Origin: Alphaproteobacteria bacterium
GTDB lineage: Bacteria > Pseudomonadota > Alphaproteobacteria > Rickettsiales > Midichloriaceae
Reading direction: 5' to 3'
Assembly (NCBI GenBank): GCA_013288625.1
Contig: JABDBN010000005.1
Span: 1 to 53,939, forward strand
DNA: 53,939 nucleotides
The notes beneath the pieces are model-generated. The model was not told the origin of the DNA, ran no database searches, and was given only the letters and a program-made list of their open reading frames with translations. This document shows positions 25,796 through 35,236 of the stretch, in pieces (within the stretch, counting starts at the first letter, position 1; every line of letters begins with the position of its first letter). The translations under genes and the position numbers were made by a program.

Positions 25796-26731
25796 ATGAA
25801 AACCGCATTTATTTTCCCTGGTCAGGGATCACAATTCACAGGAATGGGTAAGGAGCTTTATACCACTTTTCGCGAAGCCAAAGATGTTTTTCAGGAAGTG
25901 GATGACACGCTTAAGCTAAAACTCTCGCAACTGATTTTTGAGGGAGACTTTGATGAACTCACCCTCACTCATAATGCTCAACCCGCAATTATGACTGTAT
26001 CGATGGCAGCGATGCGAGTACTAGAAAAACAAGGCGGGCTTCAGATTAACAAAGTCGCGGCGTTTGTTGCCGGCCATTCCCTTGGCGAATACAGTGCACT
26101 TTGTGCAACTCATGCGATCAGCCTTCACGATACTGCACGGGTACTTCGCGTACGCGGCACAGCGATGAGAGATGCCGCACAGCATAACGAAGGTGCAATG
26201 GTTGCTTTGCTGGGTGCGACTTTAGATTCTGTATCAGCTATCATAAGTGAATCTTCAGCCCAAGGCTTGTGCCAGATTGCCAACGCTAATGGGGCTGGTC
26301 AGTTCGTCCTAAGCGGTCATACCGCGGCAATTAACTATGCTGCTCAATGCGCCCAAAACCATGGGGTTAAAAAAGCTATAAAGCTTAATGTAAGTGGGGC
26401 ATTTCATTCCAATCTGATGAAGGGTGCAGAGCCTGCGGTACTTCATGAATTAAATCATATCACGTTTTCTCTACCTAGCGCCCCGGTCATCGCGAACATA
26501 ACTGCTGAGCCAGTTTCTTCTATTGAAGACATTAAGAAGCTACTGCTTCAACAAATTTGCGGGATGGTAAAATGGCAGCAAACTATGGAATACATGATAG
26601 AGCATGGAGTAACCAGATTTGTAGAAATCGGCCCGGGCAAGGTTTTGACTACAATTGCCAAACGCATGTTGGATGGAGCAGAAGTTATTAACATTCACTC
26701 ACCCTCAGATATTGAGGGCTTTCTACTATAG
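25796..26731 (+). CDS. fabD: Malonyl-CoA:ACP transacylase
   Basis: Cytoplasmic enzyme of fatty acid synthesis that moves malonyl from CoA to acyl carrier protein (311 aa, normal). Shows FPGQGSQ at the N-terminus, the nucleophile motif GHSLGEY (Ser95), Arg120 for malonate binding and SGAFHSNLM with catalytic His204. The ATG is 8 bp behind a GGGAG ribosome binding site in the short gap after the ABC exporter, so the two genes form an operon. No other fab gene lies nearby. Confidence 0.96.
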   Translation: MKTAFIFPGQGSQFTGMGKELYTTFREAKDVFQEVDDTLKLKLSQLIFEGDFDELTLTHNAQPAIMTVSMAAMRVLEKQGGLQINKVAAFVAGHSLGEYSALCATHAISLHDTARVLRVRGTAMRDAAQHNEGAMVALLGATLDSVSAIISESSAQGLCQIANANGAGQFVLSGHTAAINYAAQCAQNHGVKKAIKLNVSGAFHSNLMKGAEPAVLHELNHITFSLPSAPVIANITAEPVSSIEDIKKLLLQQICGMVKWQQTMEYMIEHGVTRFVEIGPGKVLTTIAKRMLDGAEVINIHSPSDIEGFLL

Positions 26732-26839
26732 GCGCGACTGTTCAATTGTTAATAAAATTAATGAATGCTTATTTATTTTTCTTGAATATCCGGATATATG
26801 TGTTATTGATAGGTGCTGAATTTCAAGAAAGGGTTATGC

Positions 26840-28225
26840 ATGAGAAACAAGCTTCTAGCTTCACTATTAGTATTTTTGGCACCTACGGTAAGTACAGCAC
26901 TAGAGCCTGCAAAAGTTAAATTGACCGGTAGGGTTGATACAATGGCCGGCTACGTTAAGGAAAGCAATAGTTATAGAAATATCAACCCAGCAGATCCTAC
27001 AAGTGATAAGTTCCACAAAAGCGCAATTGTTAATGACTCACAGCTTACCCTCAATATAGATGGCAAAGCCACAACAGACTTTTCCTATGGTGGCTTTATT
27101 AGATTGCATACCGATGCCAGTCAAGCAACTAACAACGAGCTAACCTTCGGCGATAAGACCATGATCTATGTCCAGCATGAAAAGATCGGCCGTTTAGAAG
27201 GCGGTAATATGCCAGGTGCGGGTGGACTATTTGAAATGGATGTTCCGCTTTTTGAAGTGGGCACTTTGGGCGTTGATGGCTTTTGGAGCCAGTGGGTTGG
27301 CCAAAGGTCTAAAAAATACTATACATCAATTTACCCTATTAATCATGACAGCACTGTGCGATCAAGAGGGTTTGAATTTATCATAGCTCCAGATTTGCCT
27401 TCTAACTACTCTGGTAACTATTATTCCGATGCACCTAAGCTCAACTTCTTTACCAGACCTGTTACCGGCTTAACTCTTGGTTTGGCGTATATTCCCGATC
27501 TTGACAGTCACGGCACCATAACCGGAGTAGCTTTAAAAACCAACGGGCCAACCGATCCAGATCGCGCCAAAAACCCTGCTACTTTTAAGCAAATTTTTAG
27601 CGGTGGCGGCACCTATGAAACAAAATTCTATACTGACTACACTGTCAAAGTTGGCCTCTCTGGAGAAGTGGGTAAAGCCAAGAAATCAATGATACATGAT
27701 TTAAAAGCCATGGAAGTCGATATTGCCTTAAAATATAAGGACTTTAAGGTTACTTCTTCTTATGGAAACTGGTATAACTCATTCACTTTGAAAAGTAAGG
27801 TTCCTAATTCTAAACGTAAGGCTGAATACTGGACTTTGGCGTTTGGTCAGGAAATTGGAAAATTCCGTTATGCACTCGGATTTATGCATAGTGCCAGAGC
27901 CGGTGGAATCGAAGCCCTTGCTTCTAAAGAGTCTCTGCCTGCTTCTGTTGGACCATTTCCTGTAGTACAACTTCCTATACTTTTAGCAGATTATGGAACT
28001 AACAAACTCAATATGGGTACTATAGACGTCGATTACAACCTTGCTAAAGGATTTACTCCGTATCTAGGCTTAGCTATATTCCAGTTTAAAGAATCAAGTG
28101 GAAGAGCACCGACGAATTTATTTGATACTGGCACTGGGATATTCCTACCTCTTGGATCAACACCTTCTTCAAGGCATACTGATACCGGATATGCTATAAT
28201 GGGTGGTACAAGAATTATATTCTAG
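26840..28225 (+). CDS. Outer-membrane porin-like beta-barrel protein
   Basis: The start is the ATG at 26840 with AAAGGG six bases upstream; it opens a signal peptide MRNKLLASLLVFLAPTVSTALE. The mature protein (about 440 aa) is a run of alternating amphipathic strands beginning with VKLTGRVDTMAGYV and including GGFIRLHTD and YVQHEKIGRLEGGNMPG, the latter like the constriction-loop region of Gram-negative porins. It ends in GYAIMGGTRIIF, with the C-terminal phenylalanine used for outer-membrane insertion. It probably forms a diffusion pore for small solutes. A clear terminator follows at 28265-28290. Confidence 0.85.
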   Translation: MRNKLLASLLVFLAPTVSTALEPAKVKLTGRVDTMAGYVKESNSYRNINPADPTSDKFHKSAIVNDSQLTLNIDGKATTDFSYGGFIRLHTDASQATNNELTFGDKTMIYVQHEKIGRLEGGNMPGAGGLFEMDVPLFEVGTLGVDGFWSQWVGQRSKKYYTSIYPINHDSTVRSRGFEFIIAPDLPSNYSGNYYSDAPKLNFFTRPVTGLTLGLAYIPDLDSHGTITGVALKTNGPTDPDRAKNPATFKQIFSGGGTYETKFYTDYTVKVGLSGEVGKAKKSMIHDLKAMEVDIALKYKDFKVTSSYGNWYNSFTLKSKVPNSKRKAEYWTLAFGQEIGKFRYALGFMHSARAGGIEALASKESLPASVGPFPVVQLPILLADYGTNKLNMGTIDVDYNLAKGFTPYLGLAIFQFKESSGRAPTNLFDTGTGIFLPLGSTPSSRHTDTGYAIMGGTRIIF

Positions 28226-28264
28226 CGCACTAGATAGTTTGACTTTGAGGAAAAATAATGATAG

Positions 28265-28290
28265 GAGGATAGCACGACTATCCTCTTTTT
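28265..28290 (+). terminator. Rho-independent terminator behind the porin gene
   Basis: GAGGATAG (28265-28272), a five-base loop CACGA, and CTATCCTC (28278-28285) form a perfect 8-bp stem followed by five T. It lies 40 bp after the porin stop and 10 bp before the next gene. Confidence 0.85.
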
Positions 28291-28299
28291 AATTGGATT

Positions 28300-28827
28300 A
28301 TGAAATATATGTTAAAGAAATTTACAGTACTTATAAGCTTGGTATCACTTGCGGCCTGTTCTGGCACAGGATTTGAAGCGGTTGATAATGATTACCCTAA
28401 ATCCCGCGATGAGGTAATTGCTGATAGAGTTGGCAAACTAACCGGAGAAGGTATTGTTCTCATTGGCGGAAAAAGAAAGCCAGGCAATAGCGCCACTACT
28501 GACAGCATCAATGTAAATAGCTATTTATGGCGCGCGACTCTGGATACTGTTTACTCTATGCCACTTAATTCCGCAGACCCATTCGGAGGAGTGATCATGA
28601 CTGATTGGTATCAGAACAGCGAAGGCTCTCGCGAGAGATATAAGCTCAATATATATATTATAGGAGCTGAACTAAGATCCGATGCTATACGTGTCAAAGT
28701 TTTCAAGCAAAAGCTTGATGGCAAAGGCACATGGAAGGATGTCGAAGCCAGCTCAGAAATGGAAGCTGAAATCGAAAATAGAATTCTTCTACGCGCTCGT
28801 GAGATCAAAGTTGGAAGCGACAATTAA
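28300..28827 (+). CDS. DUF3576 family lipoprotein
   Basis: Small envelope protein (175 aa) with a lipoprotein signal: MKYMLKKFTVLISLVSLAAC, lipobox LAAC with Cys20. The mature part carries NSYLWRATLDTVYSMPL, SADPFGGVIMTDWY and RYKLNIYIIGAELRSDAIRV, which match DUF3576, a family found mainly in alphaproteobacteria. Its biochemical role is not established. It sits directly after the porin terminator, so it needs its own promoter or some read-through. Its last 23 bp overlap the end of the convergent ABC-F gene. Confidence 0.85.
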   Translation: MKYMLKKFTVLISLVSLAACSGTGFEAVDNDYPKSRDEVIADRVGKLTGEGIVLIGGKRKPGNSATTDSINVNSYLWRATLDTVYSMPLNSADPFGGVIMTDWYQNSEGSRERYKLNIYIIGAELRSDAIRVKVFKQKLDGKGTWKDVEASSEMEAEIENRILLRAREIKVGSDN

Positions 28828-30199
28828 TACCAATTTCTGCTAGAAAATCCTCATCGTGTGATATCACTATCAGGCCACCTGGATATGCACGCAACACGGC
28901 AATCATGTGAGCGCGCGTCTCAAGATCAAGGTTATTAGTAACTTCATCCAGGATCAATAGGCGCGGCGTCTTCGCTGAAATTAGCGCAAGTGACAGTCTC
29001 ATTTTTTCACCACCCGAAAGCATTTGCACCTGGCTGTTGACCTCCTCGTTTTTGCGAAAGAGATAGTCGTTAAGGTGGCACCTTATTTCCGCTGGCGTCC
29101 AACGTGGCACTGAATTAGCGATCAAGGCATATGGGGTACTATCAGAATCAAGGGTAGCATAGTGCTGGTCCAGATAACCTATATCTTCAGACTTAGGTGT
29201 ATACCACTCCCCTGCCCTGCAAATTTCAGGCCTGCCCATGAGTGCTTTTATCAAGGTAGATTTACCAGAACCATTGTCGCCGGTAACCGCTAAACGATCT
29301 CTGGCATTCATATGCAAACTGATATCTTTGATTATAGCTTGGGTATAACCACACTGTCCTTCACTCACCGAGATTATGGTTTGGTTGCCAATGTCATGGG
29401 CAGAAAGCGAGAACTTAGGAGTTATAACTTCAGGAAGGCGAATGTTACCTAGCCGTTCAAGAACTTCACCTTTTGCAGCCCCAATTCGTCTTTTGTTTTT
29501 ACTATGGGTTAGCTGGCCTCTGCCCTGCGCGCTGCGGAGCGCCATTTTATCGTCAGCATATTTCTTCTCGCCATGCACCTTGCTCTTATGAGCCCTCTCC
29601 TGTTCGCGCATAAGATCCTGGTGGCTCTTCTTTTTTTCCTTTTCCAATTGTATTAGTTCAAAAGCGATGCTGTTTCTTTCCTTCTGCCTATAGTACATAT
29701 AGTCATCGTAGGCACCGTTGAAGATATGAATTTTGCCACTTTCAATGTGCCAGAGTTCATCTATACAGTTACGAAGAAATTCCACATCATGGGTGACTAC
29801 TATTAGTGTGCCAGCATAAGACTGCAGCATGCGCATAAGCGACTTACGGTTGCTGCGGTCGAGGTGATTGGTAGGCTCATCAAGACACAGCACCTGTGGG
29901 TTATTGCTCAAAGCCTGGCTTAGCATAGCGTTAAACCTCTGCGCGCCGCTTAGGCATGTGAGATCAGTAATCACCTGCTCAACAAAACCAAACTCCAGAT
30001 TTTCAGGAATTGAAAGCTCACCATCAGATGGTTCTATTAGCCCCTGGAGTATCTTTAATAAAGTTGATTTACCGCTACCATTTTGGCCAATAATTGCTAT
30101 GCGTTTGCCCGCATGAACACGCACGCTAAACCCTGCAAAACAGGTTTTATGTGGCAAAATATAGGAGAGATCCTTTAGGATAATTGGGGTATGGGACAT
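28805..30199 (-). CDS. ABC-F ATPase (two nucleotide-binding domains)
   Basis: Soluble protein of 464 aa with two ABC domains and no membrane segment. Domain 1 has GQNGSGKSTLLK, LSGAQRFN and LCLDEPTNHLD; domain 2 has GDNGSGKSTLIK, LSGGEKMRLSLA and LLILDEVTNNLD. The linker is long, charged and helical (SKVHGEKKYADDKMALRSAQ). ABC-F proteins act on the ribosome, as translation factors (EttA, Uup) or antibiotic-resistance factors (Vga, Lsa, Msr). The short total length and the RAHKSK.HGEKKYA-type linker look more like the resistance group, but that is inference. The ATG at 30199 (MSHTPIILKDL) is preferred to an upstream start at 30256. Confidence 0.85.
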   Translation of the reverse strand: MSHTPIILKDLSYILPHKTCFAGFSVRVHAGKRIAIIGQNGSGKSTLLKILQGLIEPSDGELSIPENLEFGFVEQVITDLTCLSGAQRFNAMLSQALSNNPQVLCLDEPTNHLDRSNRKSLMRMLQSYAGTLIVVTHDVEFLRNCIDELWHIESGKIHIFNGAYDDYMYYRQKERNSIAFELIQLEKEKKKSHQDLMREQERAHKSKVHGEKKYADDKMALRSAQGRGQLTHSKNKRRIGAAKGEVLERLGNIRLPEVITPKFSLSAHDIGNQTIISVSEGQCGYTQAIIKDISLHMNARDRLAVTGDNGSGKSTLIKALMGRPEICRAGEWYTPKSEDIGYLDQHYATLDSDSTPYALIANSVPRWTPAEIRCHLNDYLFRKNEEVNSQVQMLSGGEKMRLSLALISAKTPRLLILDEVTNNLDLETRAHMIAVLRAYPGGLIVISHDEDFLAEIGINCRFQL

Positions 30200-30572
30200 A
30201 TATTTCTCGATAAGTTGGGAATCTAGACTACATGGCCTTAGTGGCGCAGTAACCACCCCAAACGCTTGGGGATTTTATCGGGAAATATTATTCATGTCTT
30301 AACTGCTATTTAGTTGCTTAATAGAGATTATAGCATAAAACTACTCAGAAAATCAATGCTTCTATACAACTAATAAAGCTACACCGATAGCAATTACTCA
30401 TACCCTCTTCACATTAATCATTACAGGCGCCACCAATGCATTATTTAAGCTTTCGCAGCATTTTTGTAATATTTTCTTAATACTAACATGATAGAATTGG
30501 AATGTTCTATTATATTGCTAATAGTTTAAAGTACTAAGAATAAATATTAACGTTAATAAGGATCTTTTAAAA
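30200..30572. other. Divergent intergenic region without recognisable gene
   Basis: About 370 bp separate the divergent ABC-F and GDSL-type genes. I find no ORF, RNA gene or strong hairpin with a T-run. The only clear signal is AAGGA (30558-30562), ten bases before the GDSL gene ATG. Promoters for both directions must lie here but no hexamer pair stands out. Confidence 0.5.
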
Positions 30573-31436
30573 ATGAGCTATAAAGTTGTTTTTTTTGGCG
30601 ACAGCCTCTCAGATAATGGTAAAATTTGCAGGTCAACCGGAAGTGGAAAATTGTGGAGCGAGATTTTTCCAGACCTGATTGGAGCAAGCGTTATTGAAAA
30701 CTATGCTAAATGCGGAGCCAATACAAACCACTTGACAGAACAGATTGAAGACTATCGCAAGCAAACAATGCCAAAAGATAATATACTATACGATTGGTTC
30801 TTTAAAAAGCAACAGACCGACATTGTTGTTTATAGCTTATTGATCGGCGGCAATGATTTTTTGACTTTGAATCCATTTTATATATTTTGGAATATTGAAA
30901 ACTCAATTAAAGAACTAAATCAAATATCTGATGGTAATAAAAAGCACTTTTTAGTTTTTGACCTCCCTTCATTTAGCAATGTACCTGTTGCTTCAAATAT
31001 TGGAGGCAAGCTCTTAAATGCTATTACTCCTGCTGCTTCTAAAATTAGCAAGTACTACCATACTATATTACCCGAATCATTAAGTTACGGTTTAGACTTT
31101 ACTCTCTCAAATATGGGAAAATTGACGATTGAGAAAGGTGTTAATTTATTAAGTTCACTATTGCTAAATACTGTTGGCTTTCTTTATTCATACAAAATGA
31201 ATAATTTAGTAGAAAAATTGCAGTTGTTTGAATATAGCGTAACTAAAATTAACTTGGACGATTTTTATAAAAACGTAGGAGCAAACTTAACTGCAAATGG
31301 TTTTAGTGAAGATCTACAATGCCTAACTTCTTCGGGCTGCAAAGCAGGTCTATTTTATGACGAGATCCACCCTTCAGCGCACTCGCATCAACTACTTGCC
31401 GAGTATGTGGCGGCTTCCTACAATGAAGCTTTCTAG
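30573..31436 (+). CDS. GDSL/SGNH-family lipase or esterase
   Basis: 287-aa hydrolase with all main GDSL blocks: VVFFGDSLSDNG (nucleophile Ser11), a glycine block GANTNHL, LLIGGNDFL (oxyanion Asn) and DEIHPSAHSHQLLAEYV with the catalytic Asp/His pair. The spacing resembles the GDSL phospholipase/hemolysin group, which includes secreted lysophospholipases and GCAT enzymes of intracellular bacteria such as Legionella PlaA. No Sec signal is visible because the protein starts directly with the first catalytic strand, so it either works inside the cell or is exported by another route. It converges with the large repeat protein, overlapping it by 4 bp. Confidence 0.85.
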   Translation: MSYKVVFFGDSLSDNGKICRSTGSGKLWSEIFPDLIGASVIENYAKCGANTNHLTEQIEDYRKQTMPKDNILYDWFFKKQQTDIVVYSLLIGGNDFLTLNPFYIFWNIENSIKELNQISDGNKKHFLVFDLPSFSNVPVASNIGGKLLNAITPAASKISKYYHTILPESLSYGLDFTLSNMGKLTIEKGVNLLSSLLLNTVGFLYSYKMNNLVEKLQLFEYSVTKINLDDFYKNVGANLTANGFSEDLQCLTSSGCKAGLFYDEIHPSAHSHQLLAEYVAASYNEAF

Positions 31437-34400
31437 GACAGCTGAGACGAGTCTAATAGCACAATATTTCCAGCATGATTTGCATATTCTAATATTAAAC
31501 TCTCTGCTTTAGAATATAAAAGAGCTTTGCGAGAATAAGATAATTCATAGCTATTTAACTGCTCTTCAGATAAATATGCGCCCGCAGCCCCATCATAACC
31601 AGCTGCATTGAATACGTCACTTACAAAATTGACACAATTATGTTCAATAACCTGGTAGGCGCATTGATCAAAGTTATTTTCTTTGCAGGCATTTTTAGTA
31701 TTTTCAATATAGGTATTGATTTTGGCAAATTCATCATCGGAAATTAAGAACTCAACTCGAGGGGAATTTGCTATTTTAGAATTAAGTTTTTGAGCTGTTT
31801 CATCTCCAACATTGCCAATTTTACGGTCAAACAAATGAATCTGTTTAGTATAGGATGCATAAGAGACGCCTGTGAGTGCAGTTACTATAGCAAACATTCC
31901 TGCATACAATGGCGAACTACCAGTAGCTAGGCACAAGGGTAGGCTAGGGATTAATGCTACAGCTGCGATTGATCCACCAATATATTGAGCTCCCTTAAAA
32001 CTCGAGTCTACCTCATCGGAATTAAAATCACTTCTAGGAGAAAAACCAGCAACATACGATTTGTCTGCACTTTTTACCCCCATAAATGCATGTGATGGGT
32101 GAAAATATGCGATGAACTTTTTAGTCCGGTCTTCCATTGGTGTTTCGACATGCTCTTTTATATACTCATAAACTTTCTCGGCATTATGACCTTTGATTAA
32201 TAATCTCTTTCCACTTTTGAGTTTTACCAAGGTGTCACAATTATTTTGTGCTATAGTAAGGTGCTCTAAATCAATATCATTAAGGTTTAATTTAGATATG
32301 TTATCCTGGTGCACAAAACATGAGTCGATAACAGAAGGATAAAGATAATTTTCTTTATCAGCATGGATTCTTTCGCTGATAAATTTATATACCTTAGAAT
32401 TTAGCTCAGTATCACCAACTCTCGCCAAAGTCTTTGCGAGCTCCTGGACAGAAGCTTCAGAAGCCGAGACTTTAATATATTCAAGAAACTTCGCACATTG
32501 TGGGTTACTTGCATAATTATCAACCATGTATTTTACGATAGCAGCAACCTTATCATCCATAAATGCACCCTGAGCTACCAGGAATACTTTCTTAAAGTAT
32601 TCAGCATCTTTTCTCATCTCTAAACTTAACAACAAAAGCTCCAATGAGATCTTATTGGGAGCTTTTTCCAAAATATATTCAGCTACAGAGTACTTTTCGG
32701 TATTCTGGGAAATACTATAACTCTTAAAAAGAGTTTCCAGGGTTAAGGAATTGATTTTGTTAACAAAATCACTGTTATCTAAAAACTCTTTTTGAGCATC
32801 AATGTTTGACCGCAGTAGAAGCTCATTAAGAAGTTCAGGATCCATTAAATGTAAAAACTTTTTGACTAATTTACGCTCAAGTGAGCTATCAAGCGAAGCG
32901 CACGAAATATGAGTGTTTAATGCTGAAATAAACAGACTTTTCAAATCATCCCGGAGCTCTTTTACACCTGACTTGTAGAGCCCCTTAAGGTTATTGGCAT
33001 TGATATCTCTGTAACTCTTGATGTATTCCTTGAGTTCATTAACCTCTTGCTTGATATTGTTGTTAATAGCGTTGATGCTTGGAGTGTAATTTTCCAGAAG
33101 CTTATTCATTTCTTCTGTACCGATTTCCATCATTAATTCTATTAACTCATAACCAGCCAGGAACTTAGTCGCGATTGCAAGTTTTTCACTTCTTATTCCC
33201 AAGCTATGAGGTAGCATTGCTTTGATTTTGGGCAGATCAACAAAAGCAGACATCCAAAAGTAGGCTTTTTTTAATATTGGAAAGGATTGAGATCTAAAAA
33301 AACCTGCACTTCTACCAACATTAATAGCAGCGTCAGTGAATTCAAGTTCAAGCATTTCCATAATTTCTTTGCTGAATTCAGCAGTTTCAACGCCTGCATG
33401 AAGCGCTGCATTACCTATAGCTTCCGCTGCAGGGATACCATAATCAGTTGCCACTTGCCCAATTCCTTTTGCAGTTGCTACTCCTGCATGAAGCGCTGAA
33501 TTACCTATAGCTTCCGCTGCAGGGATGGCATAATCAGTTGCAGCGTGCCCAACACCTTTAATAGTTCCAACACCTACGTCAAGCGCTACCCCTCCAACAG
33601 CTCCGGCTGCAGGGATGGCATAGTCAGTAGTTGCATGCCCAACACCTTTAATAGTTCCAACACTTACGACAAGCGCTGCACCAACTACAGCTCCGGCTGC
33701 AGGGATGGCATAGTCAGTTGTTGCATGCACAACACCTTTAACAGTTCCAACACTTACGTCAAGCGCTGCACCAACTACAGCTCCGGCTGCAGGGATGGCA
33801 TAGTCAGTTGTTGCGTGCCCAACACCTTTAATAGTTCCAACACCTACGTCAAGCGCTGCACCAACTACAGCTCCGGCTGCAGGGATGGCATAGTCAGTTG
33901 TTGCATGCCCAACTCCTTTTATTGTTCCAACACCTACGTCAAGCGCTACCCCTCCAACAGCTCCGGCTGCAGGGATGGCATAGTCAGTAGTTGCATGCCC
34001 AACTCCTTTTGCAGTGGCAATACTTGCATCAAGTGCTGCACCAACTACAGCTGCTGCTGCAGGGATGGCATAGTCAGTAGTTGCATGCCCAACTCCTTTT
34101 ATTGTTCCAACACTTACGTCAAGCGCTGCACCAACTACAGCTCCGGCTGCAGGGATGGCATAGTCAGTAGTTGCATGCCCAACACCTTTAATAGTTCCAA
34201 CACCTACGTCAAGCGCTGCACCAACTACAGCTCCGGCTGCAGGGATGGCATAATCAGTTGTTGCATGCCCAACACCTTTAATAGTTCCAACACTTACGTC
34301 AAGCGCTGCACCCACTACAGCTCCGGCTGCAGGGATGGCATAATCAGTTGTTGCATGCCCAACTCCTTTTATTGTTCCAACACCTACGTCAAGCGCTACC

Positions 34401-35038
34401 CCTCCAACAGCTCCGGCTGCAGGGATGCCATAGTCAGTTGTTGCATGCACAACACCTTTAATAGTTCCAACACTTACGTCAAGCGCTGCACCAACTACAG
34501 CTCCGGCTGCAGGGATGGCATAGTCAGTAGTTGCATGCCCAACTCCTTTTATTGTGCCAACACTTACGTCAAGTGCTGCACCAACTACAGCTCCGGCTGC
34601 AGGGATGGCATAATCAGTTGCAGCGTGCCCAACACCTTTTATTGTTCCAACACCTACATCAAGTGCTACACCTCCAACAGCTACAGCGGCAGGGATGCCA
34701 TACTCAGTAGTTGCATGCCCAATTCCTTTCGCAGTGGCAACACCTGCGTGAAGTGCTGCACTACCTGCAGCTTCCACAGCTGGAATGCCATACTCAGTAG
34801 TTACATGCCCAATACCCTGAACAGTTGCAACTCCTGCATTACCTACAACTTCTGCTGCATCTAACGCCAAATTAATAACTTTACTTTTGAGTGTACTTTT
34901 CGGAGGCCCGGGGTTGTTCTCAACTGCTTGATCTATTTTTATAAGTATTGGATATTTCGCAGCATAGTCCACAACCTTTCTTATATAAGGTATTTTTTTG
35001 CCATTATTTTCATTTAAATAATATGAAATTCTATACAT
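31433..35038 (-). CDS. Giant repeat protein with C-terminal papain-like His/Cys domain (1201 aa)
   Basis: Three parts are visible. Residues about 55-550 are some 17 repeats of 30 residues, core GAALDVSVGTIKGVGHATTD + YAIPAAGAVV, rich in Gly/Ala/Val. Residues 550-960 are mostly helical (TLETLFKSYSISQNTEKYSV, LAKTLARVGDTELNSKVYKF). The C-terminal part has HPSHAFMGV with YVAGFSP (His983), then a hydrophobic hairpin (about 1010-1060: GGSIAAVALIPSLPL, YAGMFAIVTALTGVSYA), then an SDDEFAKINTYI helix and IEHNCVNFVSDVFNAAG (Cys1135). His before Cys with NCxxFVxxVxxAAG recalls permuted NlpC/P60-like papain-fold domains. No signal peptide. The family as a whole is unknown to me; a membrane-active secreted protein is a guess. 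Confidence 0.7.
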   Translation of the reverse strand: MYRISYYLNENNGKKIPYIRKVVDYAAKYPILIKIDQAVENNPGPPKSTLKSKVINLALDAAEVVGNAGVATVQGIGHVTTEYGIPAVEAAGSAALHAGVATAKGIGHATTEYGIPAAVAVGGVALDVGVGTIKGVGHAATDYAIPAAGAVVGAALDVSVGTIKGVGHATTDYAIPAAGAVVGAALDVSVGTIKGVVHATTDYGIPAAGAVGGVALDVGVGTIKGVGHATTDYAIPAAGAVVGAALDVSVGTIKGVGHATTDYAIPAAGAVVGAALDVGVGTIKGVGHATTDYAIPAAGAVVGAALDVSVGTIKGVGHATTDYAIPAAAAVVGAALDASIATAKGVGHATTDYAIPAAGAVGGVALDVGVGTIKGVGHATTDYAIPAAGAVVGAALDVGVGTIKGVGHATTDYAIPAAGAVVGAALDVSVGTVKGVVHATTDYAIPAAGAVVGAALVVSVGTIKGVGHATTDYAIPAAGAVGGVALDVGVGTIKGVGHAATDYAIPAAEAIGNSALHAGVATAKGIGQVATDYGIPAAEAIGNAALHAGVETAEFSKEIMEMLELEFTDAAINVGRSAGFFRSQSFPILKKAYFWMSAFVDLPKIKAMLPHSLGIRSEKLAIATKFLAGYELIELMMEIGTEEMNKLLENYTPSINAINNNIKQEVNELKEYIKSYRDINANNLKGLYKSGVKELRDDLKSLFISALNTHISCASLDSSLERKLVKKFLHLMDPELLNELLLRSNIDAQKEFLDNSDFVNKINSLTLETLFKSYSISQNTEKYSVAEYILEKAPNKISLELLLLSLEMRKDAEYFKKVFLVAQGAFMDDKVAAIVKYMVDNYASNPQCAKFLEYIKVSASEASVQELAKTLARVGDTELNSKVYKFISERIHADKENYLYPSVIDSCFVHQDNISKLNLNDIDLEHLTIAQNNCDTLVKLKSGKRLLIKGHNAEKVYEYIKEHVETPMEDRTKKFIAYFHPSHAFMGVKSADKSYVAGFSPRSDFNSDEVDSSFKGAQYIGGSIAAVALIPSLPLCLATGSSPLYAGMFAIVTALTGVSYASYTKQIHLFDRKIGNVGDETAQKLNSKIANSPRVEFLISDDEFAKINTYIENTKNACKENNFDQCAYQVIEHNCVNFVSDVFNAAGYDGAAGAYLSEEQLNSYELSYSRKALLYSKAESLILEYANHAGNIVLLDSSQLS
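33390..34860 (-). repeat. About 17 tandem 90-bp coding repeats
   Basis: The repeat part of the 1201-aa protein is visible at DNA level as a 90-bp period; for example GCTGCAGGGATGGCATA recurs every 90 bp through the block. Central units are nearly identical while the edge units (both ends) are diverged, the usual sign of homogenisation in the middle. Three units carry a GGVALDVGV variant at irregular intervals, indicating duplication of multi-unit blocks. Confidence 0.92.
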
Positions 35039-35236
35039 TACTTATATTTACAATTTTTTCTTAAAATAATTGTATCACAGCAATGTTACGGGGATATTTC
35101 CATTGTATTAAGGAAATATTAAATTTTACGTAGATTTAATTTAATAAACTTTGTTTTATCATTGAAGCCACCAGTTTATACAAGACACCTGATGGCAATA
35201 AGATTGACGCTCTACCTTAGGGTTAACTCACCAACA

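Noticed and set aside
33390..34860. Regular direct repeats suggestive of a CRISPR array
   Set aside because: Units are contiguous with no unique spacers, have a 90-bp period divisible by three and lie in frame inside a protein gene. No cas gene is present.
33545..34864. Long plus-strand ORF (439 codons), Cys/Ser/Asn-rich and repetitive
   Set aside because: It is the antisense of the 90-bp repeat array. A 90-bp period keeps any stop-free frame open through all units, so its length is not evidence of coding.
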